DNA of 42,921 bases from Theodoxus fluviatilis (Eukaryota; Mollusca; Gastropoda; Cycloneritida; Neritidae): positions 5,001-47,921 of the forward strand of contig JAWQFJ010009891.1 of assembly GCA_034096865.1 (NCBI GenBank), in the 5' to 3' direction. The notes beneath the pieces were generated by a model, which worked only from the letters and a program-made list of their open reading frames with translations, was not told the origin of the DNA and made no database searches. The translations under genes were made by a program, and so were the position numbers. Positions 1-12,200 of this stretch are shown here, piece after piece (the stretch's first letter is position 1; the number at the start of each line of letters is the position of its first letter).

Positions 1-157
1 TGACTTTCGTTTTTTCTGTGTTGATTCTCAGACCAACCTTTTGGGACGCGCAAGCAATGTTGTTTATTTGGGTTTGCAGACCCACAGGAGAGGTGGATAG
101 TAATGCTATGTCATCCGCATATATAAGGAAAAATATATATATCTGTCCTTTTTGCAT
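1..157 (-). mobile_element. Non-LTR retrotransposon RT fragment (cut by window edge)
   Basis: Reading the minus strand from about 157 down to 1 gives an unbroken reverse-transcriptase piece. It has the catalytic motif C, IYADDIALLS (codons for YADD at 110-121), followed by a helix containing VGLQTQINN and then VGLRINTEKTKV, the usual motif D/E region. The frame meets a TAG at 158-160, so the upstream part is lost or frameshifted, and the downstream part lies outside the window. The clade is not assigned. The VGLQ after YADD resembles the element at 32331-35040. The catalytic aspartates are intact, but the fragment cannot be functional alone. Confidence 0.85.
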
Positions 158-193
158 CTAAACCCCATGTTTACCATGCTTTCGAACAAAATC

Positions 194-290
194 AAGAGAG
201 AGAGAGACAGAGAGAGATAGAGAGAGACAGACAGAAGGACAGACAGAAGGACAGACAGAAGGACAGGCACGCAGACATGCACGCGGGTAG
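194..290. repeat. GA-rich and ACAGACAGAAGG microsatellite
   Basis: A GAGA tract passes into about three copies of a 12-bp unit, ACAGACAGAAGG, around 227-270. Open frames over this stretch are repeat artefacts. Confidence 0.8.
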
Positions 291-1106
291 AGACAAAGAC
301 ACGACAAAAGTAAATACATGTATATCGAAATGCTGATCCAGCAGAGAGGTAAACGTGCCTGTGTTTATCATATGGTTACGCACCACTTGTCTTTCAATAC
401 ATTCACACGGGAGCATGCGAGACAAAGTCATATGAACACAGACAGTAGATATACAGAGGGTCGTATTTATGCAGGCACAAAGACAACGATAGAGGACATA
501 GATCCGCAAAGCAAATACGTACGCACACGCTTAAGCGCCACATGCTTGTCTGTGTGCAAGGCAACATTGCTGCGCATAGAAGCGAGGGTGGGTTTATAGG
601 TTGGTAATTGGACAATAGGAAGAAGACTAGAATTGTGGAGGGCAGACTGTAGACAGGAGACAGAGACCAGTGGCCCTTGTAACTGCAATAAGAATTCTCC
701 AGGAAGTGTCGTGGCGTGGGACTTGGGCGATGGTGGACGAAGAGGATGGGCCTCATGCAACGCTGGAGGGAGAAATGGGGTCATGGTGAGCCTTCACTCT
801 CACCTCTCCTCTCTCAGCCCTCTGCAAAAGTCGAGAGTCTTAATGATCAAGGGAGGATCACTCCTGCCAAGTGGCTTTCAGCTAATTCCACGGCAGGTGC
901 AGTAACACAAGATACTTTTCTAGAAGAATGCGATATGCGAAATCCACGTCTGTCTTCTTGGGGTGTCCTTGCAACGGAAATAAAATTTTAAAAACATCCA
1001 GGGTTGTTTGCTTCTTGACCATAACTGTGTAGGCCTCTTGGCTCGTTTCCCTCTGTCTTGCCGTGTCACCCTGAACTCAAAATGTATTCATGCTTAGCCA
1101 TAACAG
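291..1106. other. Intergenic, no gene recognised
   Basis: Several short overlapping open frames (up to about 117 codons, both strands) cross 318-991. None shows a domain, a signal peptide or composition typical of coding sequence, and I recognise no family. The stretch ends where the 3' tail of the next LINE begins. Confidence 0.5.
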
Positions 1107-4100
1107 TAATAATAATGATGAATAGCATTTGTATAGGGCACTTCTGTACAACTCAATGCGCTGACATAACCACATTCACACGCAGACATTCATCAACAAG
1201 CTTACCAACATAATAAAAAACATAACACAACTTACAGACCTGAGAATGGATACAACAACATACATGATCATGAGAAGAAAAATGAAACAAAAGCCAGTCG
1301 AAACATGTGAGTCTTCAGTTGTGACTTAAAAATAGGTAAAGTGGGTGCGTCACGCAGGCAAGCCGGCAGCGAGTTCCAGATAGAGGGGCATTGAAACTAA
1401 AACTACGCTCACCAAAAGATGTTGTACTACGTTTAGGAATTTTGAGAAGCTTTTCATCTGCTGAACGGAGAGAACGGGATGATTGATATGTGCGAAGGGA
1501 TGCCGAAAGATACACAGGAAGAGTACCATCAAAATGACGGTAGGCCAAAACAGCAATTTTGTACTGGCAGCGAAATTTCACGGGAAGCCAGTGTAGATGC
1601 CGAAGCATTGGTGTCACATGATCGCGTTTTCCCTTCCTCAGCACGAGACGTGCTGCGCTGTTTTGAACGCGCTGCAGAAGGTTCAATTGTTCTGCTGGAA
1701 GACCCGCCAAAACTGAATTACAATAATTCAGCCTTGAAGTGACCCTGGCAGTGACCAGTCTAACACACGCAGTGTCAGAAGGATATTGACGAATGGATGC
1801 GATGCGGCGAAGTTCAAGAACACAGGCACTGCAAGTACTGCTGATCTGTTTACGCCTCGACAATGTCTGGTCAATCTGAACACCGAGGTACCTAACCGAG
1901 CTCTGGAATGGAATAGAGCTACCCCCAATGACAGTGAAATCACTCTCAATAAGCATGAGACTTGACTATGCCTCAACAGGCATAACTTTAGTTTTATCTG
2001 TATTGAGCTTGACTTTGTTACTGTTCATCCATGCGAGTACATCATTAACGCATGGCTTGATATCTGACTGAACATAAGGAAATTCCTCGACTGCTGAGCT
2101 CTTCGACAACTCTGTGTCGTCTGCATATATCTGAAAATCACACTCATGTCTAGCTAACATTTTTGAAAGGGGTTGTGAGTACAGAGTGAACAAAACTGGT
2201 CCTAAGACTGAGCCTTGCGGGACACCAAAAATCAATGGAGATGGGGCTGACAAAACGCCATCAACAATGACGGACTGTGTCCGATCACGAACGAAGGACG
2301 CAAGCCAGTCCAGGACAATACTGTGAACTCCAAACGACAGCTCCAGGCGTTTGAGGAAGTATGGAGTAGTCCAGCGTGTCAAACGCGGCGCTGAGGGCCA
2401 ATAACGCCACCAACGACAGGCGTTTCTCATCTGCGCTTACAAGCAGACCATCGAGGACACTCAGCGCGGCGGTCTCAGTGCTGTGCCCCTTCTTGTACGC
2501 AGAATGGCGTACGTCCCACATATCATTTTCAGACAGGTGTGTCTGCAACTGAGCTAGCACAACCTTCTCAAGGATCTTTGAAATAAAAGGGAGATTTGAC
2601 ACTGGCCGATATTTCTTCTGAACATTACAATCTAAGCCAGGCTTCTTCAGAAGAGGGGTGACTATCGCCTGCTTGAATTGTGAAGGAACAGAACCTGTGG
2701 AAAGAGAGGCATTGACAATATCTGTGACAATAGGAACCAAATCATCAAGGTGTTGCTTTGCAAAGGAGGTGGGAATGGGGTCAAGAATGAAGCTCTTCGA
2801 AGGCGACTTCATGATCAAATCACGAATCTCCTTCTCTGAAACCGGATCAAATCAAGAAAACTTGGAATACCTAATACACAGTAAATTCAGGAGCACCACA
2901 CGAACATGAGTCAAGGTCATCACGGATCTTCCTAATCTTGTTGGAGAAATAATCAACGAAATGTTTAGGAAGTTCTTCACGAGGAATGTCCGTGGGAAGA
3001 GTGTTTGCTTTACTCTGGCCTAAGAGTTCACCAGTAACCTGAAACAGTTGCCTGCTAGATGAGGCGGCCGTGTCTACCCTGTCACTGTAATACTGTCGCT
3101 TAGCCGCATCGACACTACACTTCACAGAGTCCCTCTCTTTCACGAAGATGTCTCTGAACACTGCGAGGCCCTTCTTTCGCCAACGTCTTTCGGCTCGCCG
3201 TCTCCTCCGCCTACCTTCCCGCACCTCCTCAGACAGCCACGGGGCTGAGGGGCGGTCACGGACACGCCGAGTGACTGAGGGTGCGTGCTGGTCAAGGATG
3301 TGTCTCAGTCCATCGTTGAAGAAGTCCACGAGCTGTTCAGTCTCCAGTTCAGAACGAACGTAGGCCACAGAGCGCGCCAAAGTCTGAACGTCCGCCTGAA
3401 AGTTCGATGGGTCTACCGCCTTAAGGTTCCTCGACGTCACGAGACGGGTGGTGGGTAGCGGACGAGAGAGAACCAAATCACAGACGACGAGGTAGTGGTC
3501 AGACAAGGCACAGTCCTGCACTGCCTCCAACGATAGGAGGCTGCTCTCACTGCGGACTACCACCCAGTCTAGTGTGTGGCCACGACGATGAGAAGGCACA
3601 CTGACAAGTTGAGACAGGCCAAAATCACTCAACACAGACTTCAAACACTTCACTTGAGCATCAGAGTCGTCATCAAAATGAAAATTGAAATCTTCCACAT
3701 AGGAGACATCACAGCAACTGTCAACATAGGCCGACAAAAGCTCCGGGAATTCCCGAAGAAAAGTTGACTTCACTAGCTGATTTTTCCTACTGGGAGAAGG
3801 CCTGTACAGGCAGACACACAGCAGTGGTACGTTGTCTAGACAGACGCATCTCTACACCCTCAAACGGTATGTAGTCAAGGGGTTTTGAAGGTGGCTGAAA
3901 GGCTGGTCCGAGTAATAAAGGTGATCCAGCACGTGGGAAAGAGTGAAACTCATAACCAGCAGGGGTCATGCGTGCCACGTAGGCCTCATCGCCTTGCGCG
4001 TACAGCCAAGTTGCAGTCAACATCACTTGGTTTGGGTCCCGCTGCCCCCTGAGGCCCATTTGGTTTCTTGGGGCCGCTCCTGGGGCGGGTTTCAAAATGC

Positions 4101-4665
4101 GAAGATCTCGGTAGATCTACGTAGATCTCGCCGAATGGGCAGTTTCATTCTTCGCTTGCTAGCGAGCCAATCGAAGACGAGCGTAGATTGAGCGAGGCAG
4201 CTTGAGAGGTGCCTAGCTTTTAAGATTCGAGACAAAAGTTCGGCGTGGATGCGTTGACCTGCATTCGATGTGTAAACTGTAGGAGGTTTCACGATCTGTT
4301 AATGCATTCAACATACACCTTTGATAAATTAATGCTGTGCATGGCTTATATTTTCTTTGGATGGGTTGCTAGTATCTCGAAATAGAGCGTTTTCTGAATG
4401 AACCGGCAACACGTCGGCCATTGAAATGTGGCTAGTTCACCTCTTGTCGTGACGTCTACGCATGCGCATTACTTCGTCACGTTGGGTAGTTTCTTTTTTG
4501 CTAGCTCTTACTGCGAAGCAAGATCTTGCGACCAAGATCGACTACCTATTTTGAAACCCGCCCCTGGCTGAACTTTTGGAGCAAGACCCGAGAGCCCAGC
4601 AGCCAAGGGTTGGGGCGCAGGGATGGGATGAGGAGGGTGCATTGAGTGTCTCCGGCCGTCAGCTG
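1107..4665 (-). mobile_element. L2/CR1-like LINE, degenerate, minus strand
   Basis: A nearly full-length pol region in several broken frames. From 5' to 3' on the minus strand: an endonuclease N-terminal part at 4095-3787 (TATWLYAQGDEAY, TPAGYEFHSFPR); endonuclease core and linker at 3773-2871 (EDFNFHFDDD in place of the usual GDFN, GHTLDWVVVR, SDHYLVV); RT at 2818-1966 (YRPVSNLPFISKILEKVV, GVPQGSVLGPVL, IYADDTELS); and the C-terminal post-RT domain at 1956-1315 (RLNYCNSVLAGLP, QNSAARLV, HWLPVKFRCQYKI). Frameshifts lie near 1960, 2370, 2840 and 3780. The 3' end near 1107-1130 carries a short ATT tail, and the upstream text, with its GCGCATTGAG segment, resembles L2 3' ends. YADD is intact, but the many breaks make the element dead. 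A MITE (4082-4564) sits in the 5' part. The 5' boundary beyond 4565 is uncertain. Confidence 0.9.
4082..4564. mobile_element. MITE with 17-bp perfect terminal inverted repeats
   Basis: The left end GGGGCGGGTTTCAAAAT (4082-4098) is perfectly inverted at 4548-4564, giving a 483-bp non-coding element. CCTGG occurs at both edges (4079-4083 and 4563-4567), overlapping the TIR, and is a candidate target duplication. The interior (about 4240-4440) is clearly related to 40506-40690 and 42700-42760: all share a block ending in CTTTGATAAATTAA, and the first two also share CTTTGGATGG and GCGTTTTCTG blocks. It lies within the 5' part of the minus-strand LINE. The superfamily is not certain. Proximity of a related copy to Harbinger transposase exons suggests PIF/Harbinger. 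Confidence 0.85.
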
Positions 4666-5094
4666 TACTGGAATTGCAATGCGCGTCGACTCTTTATTTA
4701 TTCTCAAATTTCTCAACTTAACACAAGCATGTCTGTGGAACAGAGATGCTGTCTTGTATAAATGTTGTATATGTGCAGCGTGTTCAAGAGCATTTCAATG
4801 GCAGTTTGCATTTATTTTGTTCTTAATTCCGTTCATGGTAAGTGCGACTTACACGATGTTTCTTGCATTGAAAATGTAATCCCTCTACCCGTACATTTTC
4901 TTCGTCAAGGACATAACCGTTTTCGTTGTGCTGAATTTTTATTTTATTTTTCTATATACAGCGCTGCATGACTTGGCCTCATCCATGACCCACGGTGAAC
5001 TTCACACGGATGCACGCCCCCTTTAAAGGGGTTGTCGTCGTCTGCAGAGTTGCACGAACTAACTTTGACCCTGCACGAAGGTCGTACCCTCCGC
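4565..5094. other. LINE remnant plus probable receptor 5' leader
   Basis: 4565-4665 read on the minus strand continues an open frame into the LINE endonuclease and probably belongs to it. At 4946-4971 a pyrimidine/AT-rich run ends in CTATATACAG, a good 3' splice site candidate, so the receptor's coding exon may start at 4972 behind an upstream non-coding exon. Short upstream ATGs lie at 4977, 4985 and 5010. No TATA box was identified with confidence. Confidence 0.4.
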
Positions 5095-7292
5095 ATGGAG
5101 AATACGAGCAGCGCATACGTCTTTGGTGGCACTACGACCTCCCTCGACCTCGACCGTGACCCTGATGTCAACATTGACCCCGATATCTCCGACCTTGACA
5201 TCGATCGTGGCGAAGGTCGTTCCAGCGGCAGCGGTGGCGTGGGTTTTCTGGGATTGTTTGGGGCGTCGTTGCCCATGGTGACGGTTACCACGGTAACGCT
5301 GGTGGCCAACGGTACGGTGCTGTGCATGTTTGCCTTGACGCGCTCTCTGCGGCGCTGCAAGAACGTGTACATCGCCAGCCTGGCTCTGGCAGACTTCTTG
5401 ATCGGACTGACCATGCCCGTCTCCATGGCTGAAAGCCTGCTTAGCAACTGGGCACCCACTGGCAGCATGTGCAAGTTCTACCTCGTCCTCAGGTAAGCAG
5501 GCCTTGCTGTCTGAAGCCTCGTCTATTCTAGAACTGTTTGCTTGCAACTTGAGTGCTCGTACACGAATACTTTTTGCTATGTGGGATACATTATGTATCA
5601 GAACCAGCAGTTATCCGCTCTGCGTTGCGTTGTGTGCTGACTGTACCAAGAAACGCAAAGAAGTTGTCAATTCTCACAAGTTTCCAAATGGCTCTTGCGA
5701 GCACGTGTTCTGTATCGATTTCGCTTACAATTTGCTATGCTGGCTATCATTCTCATTTCAACATCCTAATCAGAGCAACGATCGTTTTCCCTTCTTTCGC
5801 AGTATCCCATGACGTCTCTTCTCATTGCTTATGTATGACAATCGGCAACATTAGTGGGCAATAAGTCAGGTTCGGAATTGAAATAACAGCAGTTGTGTCA
5901 ATAGCTTTCTCTTCTTTTGTTGTTGCGAGCCAAAACACTAGACCTTACGTCTTTGAATTTTGAAATGTTGGATTGTACATTTTTATTAATGCTCGTCTCA
6001 CATCGATATTTTGTCGACACCGGTTTCATTAATGAGAGCTACGTCAAGAAAACGCAAACAATTATTAAAATGAATTCGCATTTTGAATTCGTTGCTTTCA
6101 AATTGATACATGTTTGCATATTTAAGTGAAGGAAAAGGAACCTGAAAATAAGAATTAAAAAGTTATTATTAAATATTCCATTCGACAACTTGAATATCTT
6201 CATTAACTTTAGCACTCACGATCCATCTTCACTTCCTCTGAAGTCTGGTTTCAGTAGAAACAGCTTGGGCCCGCGCTCCAGGGAAGGCCATGTCTTCAGC
6301 CAGGCTTGAGTGCTGGAGGCTCTTGGTGCCATGCTTTCAAAAATGTTTCTCCTCCACGATAACGTCAAAGCTTGTTAGAGAAGGAAAACTCGAATGTGTT
6401 GGACTTGAGTCGGCAGCTCCCCCAGACCTCCAAACAGTAGCAGGCACTTGACGTGTCGTGGTTAATGGGGGCAGAGGCTGGCATGCAGCAGTGCGTCCTT
6501 AGCCAAAGCGTAGAGTGCGTTCTGCGCTGTTAGCTTGTTTAAAAGAAAACAGCGGTCGTTGTTTTCAAATCATACTTGGATGATTATGGTGTCAGGTCAA
6601 CGCACACGTTTCTCTTGAGCTGGGTCTTGCCGTCGCGCTGTATTAGCCCGATTTGCAGGAAAACATGTACACGCAAGTGCTCATGGGAAAACCGGGCTTT
6701 TCATCGCGTCCAGCTTCTGCTGAACTAGCTTCCTCAAGTCATTGTGTCAGGGTGCTTTTCTATATGAAAAACACACTCAGACACCACCAGTCTGCACACA
6801 TGCGCGGGTACGCACAAACACACACGCGCGCACGCACTCACGTATGTACACGCGCGCACGTTTATTTGATTTTTCATGCAGTCATTTATTCCGCAATGTA
6901 CGTATTCTTCCAAGAGTAGGACGATGGGGGAATCAAGCTTGAAATGGTCTGATGACCCGAGTGTGACTGAAGTCCCGCACAGACGTCAAGCACTGCCTTG
7001 TTGCTGCCGCAGGTGCTCGCTGCTGTACGTGTCCATGCTCAGCATCCTGCTCATCTCGGTGGACCGTGCCTGGTCCATCCACGCGCCGTTCTCCTACCGT
7101 GTGCGTCAGAGTCGCCGCCTGGCGGGCAGCGCGGTGCTGGCTATCTGGCTGCTGGCCTTCCTGCTGCACGCACCGCCCATCGTCTTCTGGGATGCCCTGG
7201 CAGGTACCGTCATCTCTGTGTCCTTGTCTCCCTCGTATCGGTGGAGTATTGTGCAGTGTCTCATTGTCTGCTCGGATTGTCGTCGTCGTTGT

Positions 7293-7357
<65 letters not shown>

Positions 7358-9292
7358 TAACCTACTGATAAATAACTAATTGTATACAAGAATTAGTTGA
7401 TACGTGTGGTTTTAATATCTGCCTTTTTTCACTCATGACAGACTGTTATCAGCACAGCAACTCGATGGAAATTTGCGCCGTGTTTGACTACACGGCTACT
7501 CTGATCATGACGTAATTTATCAACTCTTAGTGTTGCAATTCTAGTTGCATGCTGGCCGACGGTAGTATTTCTGCGTATCAAGCTTAAGGTAGAAAGAACA
7601 AAGTCGAAGGCCACGTTTGCATGTACACAGAAATCGTTAATAACTTAATACTCCATATGTTATCACGAGACTGCCAAAAACCCCGCCCAGCATGTCTTAC
7701 CTTTCTCTGTTTCCCCTGCAGACTCAACTCCGCCCGCCAGGGATCGCTGCCAGGCACCGTACCGCCACAGCTTCAGCTTCCTGGTCACCACGGCCGTGCT
7801 GGAGTACCTGCTGCCCCTGCTGGCACTGTGGGCCCTCAACGCCAGCCTCTACCTCAAGATCTCGCGTCGCAAGAGCATCAAAATCCGCCGCTCCATGTCT
7901 GCCTCTGACACCTTCTTCCTCACCTACCGGAAGTCCTCCTCCGAGTCAGACTGCAACGGCGCAGGTGCAGACGAGAGCACAGAACTGTGTGCACCCGGAA
8001 GTAACGGAGCTACTGTGAGAAGCGAGTACGTCTCCCCTCGTCACGACTACTCAGGGTGTCAGAGGTGAGATTTCTAAAGTGGTTGTTTTAACTGCTGGGA
8101 AGCGTGATGTGATATGAAGATCTGTGTTGAGAAAGAACACAGAAAAGTTGTTTGCTGAGGCTTCTTATGATCACCCTCTGAATAGCGTCAGACCACCACA
8201 ATCCTGATGTTACCCGTTTCCAGTCTTGCAATTTCGTGTTTTACAACCACCCACTTGGCCAATCCTTGCTTTCCTTGTCAATGGCCAGCTGGGGCAGCAT
8301 AGTTGCAAAATCTATTGTGTGAGGCAGTTTAATGATACGTCTGTTTATTCGGCGACAGTAAATTCTAAATTTTTAAGTTGGTTCTAAAAACACGAAAACT
8401 CCATAAACGTATATCATGGTTTTGCTGTCTTCTTACTTTCTATTCAACCAAAAATTCGTTGTTGGTTTTTGGAAAACCGATGCCTCCACTTGAATTGTTT
8501 CATTTGATTCTTATTGTTGGAAATAACAAATCAACTTGCTCTGAAGCTCATCTTTCAGCCTCTCTTCGTTCATCCTTCCTGACAGACACTACGACGTTCC
8601 ATTGTTTTTGTTCCAGACTGGAACAGGTGGGCGCGCGCATGGAGTACGGTGGCCAGAAGGTCCATATGCGGCGCACCTCGCTGGTGGCCAGTGCCCACAG
8701 GCGCCACAGTCTGGCGCACTACCTATCCTCGCGCGCCTCCTACCCACCCAAGGACTACCCCAGGGGCTTGGGCCGACGACGTGTCTCCTTTGACACGCTG
8801 GCGCCCGCCACGGCTGCCTCGCTGGGCTCGCGCCGCACCAGCAGGAAGTTCTCTATTGGGGGAGCGGGAGGCGGCCCGGGGATGGCCAGGCAGAGCGGCT
8901 ACAGCAGGAAGCAGAGTGACGACCTGGTGCGCGAACTGCTGGTCAAGCAGGACAAGAAAGCGGCCTGCTCGCTGGGGATGCTGGTCATCGTCTTCACGCT
9001 GTGCTGGACGCCTGCCACCGTGGGCAGCGTGGTGGGCAGCACGTGCATTGACTGCCTGCCCCACCTCCTGTCCCTCGTCTCTACCTGGGTACTGGTGGCC
9101 AACTCGGCCATCAACCCCTTCCTGTACGGGCTGCTCAACGCAGAGTTCCGCAAGATCCTCCGTCAGTGGCTCAACTGCCCTGACAGGCGTCGTTACCGAG
9201 TCAGGGAGGCTTTGCTATACTGGAACGTCCAGCTGGCCGCGGACTCTGACACGTGCAAAGACACAAACACCTTCGCCACGCTACACGAGTGA
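5095..9292 (+). CDS. Amine-type class A GPCR, histamine H3-like (4 exons)
   Basis: Predicted seven-helix plasma-membrane receptor of 535 residues. Exons: 5095-5492, 7013-7203, 7722-8064, 8617-9292 (TGA at 9290). All three introns are GT-AG and the phases join exactly. The first in-frame ATG is 5095; an in-frame TGA lies at 4996. The N-terminus has a sequon (NTS, residues 3-5) and an Asp-rich stretch. Landmarks: N72 (1.50), D100 in LALADFLIG (2.50), C126 (3.25) paired with C206, DRA at 150-152 instead of DRY, W178 (4.50), E224 (5.46), P228 (5.50), N236 (5.58), FTLCWTP 437-443, W468 (7.40), NPFLY 477-481, C498 for palmitoylation. TM4 and TM5 (AIWLLAFLLHAPP, LEYLLP, N5.58) resemble vertebrate H3/H4 receptors as I recall them. 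The Asp at 3.32 that binds amines is replaced by Arg133, encoded across the first splice junction. The third cytoplasmic loop is about 180 residues with several RRxS sites. The natural ligand is unknown. A different amine-receptor subfamily is possible; GPCR identity is near certain. Confidence 0.93.
5493..7012 (+). other. Receptor intron 1
   Basis: A 1,520-bp phase-2 intron between AG|GTAAGC and TGCCGCAG|G. It contains only short open frames, an AT-rich stretch (5900-6200) and a CA/CG-rich tract (6780-6865). No mobile element was recognised. Confidence 0.88.
7204..7721 (+). other. Receptor intron 2 with GAT microsatellite
   Basis: A 518-bp phase-1 intron (GCAG|GTACCG to CCCCTGCAG|A). A pure GAT/ATG trinucleotide run at 7296-7358 (about 21 units) creates poly-Asp and poly-Met open frames that are not coding. 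Confidence 0.88.
8065..8616 (+). other. Receptor intron 3
   Basis: A 552-bp phase-2 intron (AG|GTGAGA to TTTTTGTTCCAG|A), splitting the third cytoplasmic loop. The frame happens to stay open from 8378 into exon 4. Intron retention would still stop at the TGA directly after exon 3 (8066-8068). Confidence 0.88.
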
Positions 9293-12200
9293 GGACTTAC
9301 AGCAAAAGAAAGCGCTTGAACAATGTGAAACTCGTGATGATGATAGCTTGTGAAGTATGAGAAAAGATGTGTGGACGTATTGTCAGTGAGGGAGTTGATT
9401 CGTAGTGCACTGATTTGACGGACAACAGAAATTCTCAGATAACTAAGCACACATCAGACTCTACCGCTCGAGCAAGCTAAAACTAATCGCTGTCACTAAT
9501 TTATGTGCTTATTCCATTGTAAATTACCTTCTAAGGGTGTTAAAAATAGTCATTTAAAGTTCCTGCCGAGGCATCTTCCCAAGCTAGACATCAACATGTA
9601 CCATGACATAATTGGTGATTTATTATTCAGAGCTGACAGAGGACCAATGAACAACACAACGTGGGAATGTCTTAGTGGAGAGACAGACAAATGCAAGCGT
9701 GTACACCCAAACGCTTTGCCCGTCACTTTGGGCAGTAATACAAGCTTGTATTAATGGATCTAGCGTTTGGTCAGAACTCTCAGGAAATGCGCATCCTTAC
9801 TACCATATTGATCAATAAGGCATCCTTACTACCATATTGATCAATAAGGCATCCTTACTACCATATTGATCAATAAGGCATCCACCCAAAAGGCCCTTTA
9901 CGTATTGGCATCGATATGGGAACCTCTAATTTTCTTTTTTGTGGGTATTTAATAATCCTAAGAACCCAAACTAATCAACAAACAAAAAAGCTCACCAAAA
10001 TAGTCTGGTTCATGTCGGGCTGATATAGCCCAGGAAACAGTCAGTGCACACACGATTGTTTGACTCATTCCGTCTGGATGACATCGTGACTGCCGCGACA
10101 GATTGACACCATTTGCAGGTGTGTTGTGTCCACAGACGATCTTCACACTGGAGTCAAGATGTTGCGGCATGACGGGGGCTCGACAAGCTCTGTGAAGGAC
10201 CAGCTTTGGGGAACACACTCTACGTCGGCGTTCTCACAGATACATTGACCTGGGTAAAGGTTCCTCTTTCGGTGTATTTGTTCATTGTTGATATTGGTGA
10301 CGATCATTTGTCTTTCTCATTTGAAGGAAAATTTCCTGATGCGAGGTTCCCAGTCTTGTCTGGGTCGGAAGGAGAGACGCTTCAGAGGGAAACGTGGACA
10401 TGCCAATGGGTTTGTGAAACTCTCTTGCTTGAATGAGCTGAGAGCTGAGAGTGGATCTCGATTCATTTACGATCTTTCTGCTCAGAAATATCGAAGACTT
10501 AACATTCCTGAATGATGTGTGCGTCTAAGTTGTGTGGATATAATTCCTGACTGGATACGCGTTCGAGAGACGGTGTTGTGAAAGGTTTTTTCTTTTCTAC
10601 TTTATCCACACTTCTATGACAAAATGTTTAAGCGTTGTGTTGCGTATGTGTTAAACTGCTCCGTTTCCGAGATAGAGTAAATGTAAACAATGCGTGTATT
10701 GCATTTAGTCATTCGTCTTTGATCATTGTTGACCCTTCGAAAAAATCATTTGGACAGTTTAAATAAAAATCATTTCGAGATGGTTCGCAATAATCAGATT
10801 TATGAATCTGTATTGAAATGAACAAAAGTACAGCGAGAAATAATTTCCCCGGACCTCATGAACTTTGGTAGTGGTCAAGACTTTAAGTCTTTAAAAATGT
10901 GGAAAACCCTGAGCCCTGCATTACCTAATGCAGTGCCTAATGGGTTTCAATGTGGTACGTGATTTTTTTCACGACGTTATTATTAATCAGAAAATATAAT
11001 TTTATTTGTATATTTATAAAGTTAATGAAGTGTATTTGTGCAATATTTTATTACTTGTAACTTGTAAATGACCTGAGTTGTTGTCCTGTGTAAGCTTATA
11101 CACTTAGATCTCTCTTCGGTTCGTCAGTTGTGATCATAGTGCTGTGATTTTCAGGTTTTGTTCCTTATCTAGTGCTCACGTTGTTTACATGTTGTTGATT
11201 TATTGAGGCAGGAATTTAAGCTTCTGTGTGAATTGCACAGCTTGCAGGCCTCCAGTGCCCCCGATTGACGTCACTGGCTCATTTGCATGAATAGACTTGC
11301 TGTAAAGGAAATATTGTTGCCAAAGATAGTTTTTACTTTTCATAAATAAACTGTAAGCGGGCTGTAGAATGGATGGGTAGGGGAATGTATTTAGTTGTCG
11401 GTATTAAGTGGATATTTGGAAGTCTGACAGTCATTTGTTAGAATGATTGAAGACTTGACTACCAAAGTCGCATGTTGGTTATGACCGTTGGAGTGCACGC
11501 GAATGGAGATTGAACATGATCTGAACACGTGGTGCTTTGATACTGTCTTCAGTGAATGCGAGAGGTGGGGAGAGAAGGGAGCACGATGGGGATGAGCTAT
11601 GGAAGTTTGAACAAAACACATTTTAGTGGTGACCCAGACAAAGTTTGTGCGTGTCCATTTCACAATGTGAGGTCTTAAAGGAGCTCAGCCTACCATTCAA
11701 TTTTCTCTTACAAAGACGCTGAGTTAAGAAAGAACTTGATACACAAAGTTCGATTTAGGAAATAACTTTTCTGACGTTGTCAAATACACGAGCGTCAGCA
11801 AAAACGTGGCACATTCTTTCAGTATCGATTTTTAGGTCTCTTGAGTAAATCATTTGCATGCCCTTGTATGCTGAACCTTTCAGGGCGAAAAATCCCTCCA
11901 GTATACGTCCCCCTGTCGCCCATTTTGCTCCTAGTGACTCGCTATTTCGAGCCAAAGGATGACGCATGGCATTATGTCTGGGTTGGCTTATGAAAAAGCT
12001 CAATACCACTGTGGTCAAAGTGGGTCCCAATGGTCTGTGTGGATCGAGGCATGCAATCTTCAAGATAAACTGCACACTACGGGCGCATGGGTCTATTCAT
12101 TTCGCTGGTATGACGACAGACTGATGAAGCGACATTAATCTCGCTGCTCCCAGTCGATGCTCCCAATATGGGAAGCCTGCAAACACAATGTTCAGGTTAG

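Noticed and set aside
5059..5547. Minus-strand frames opposite receptor exon 1
   Set aside because: Complement of the coding exon, no recognisable domain, and they run into the intron.
8649..9353. Second long frame over receptor exon 4
   Set aside because: A Trp/Ser/Arg-rich shadow of the GC-rich coding exon; the helix motifs are in the other frame.
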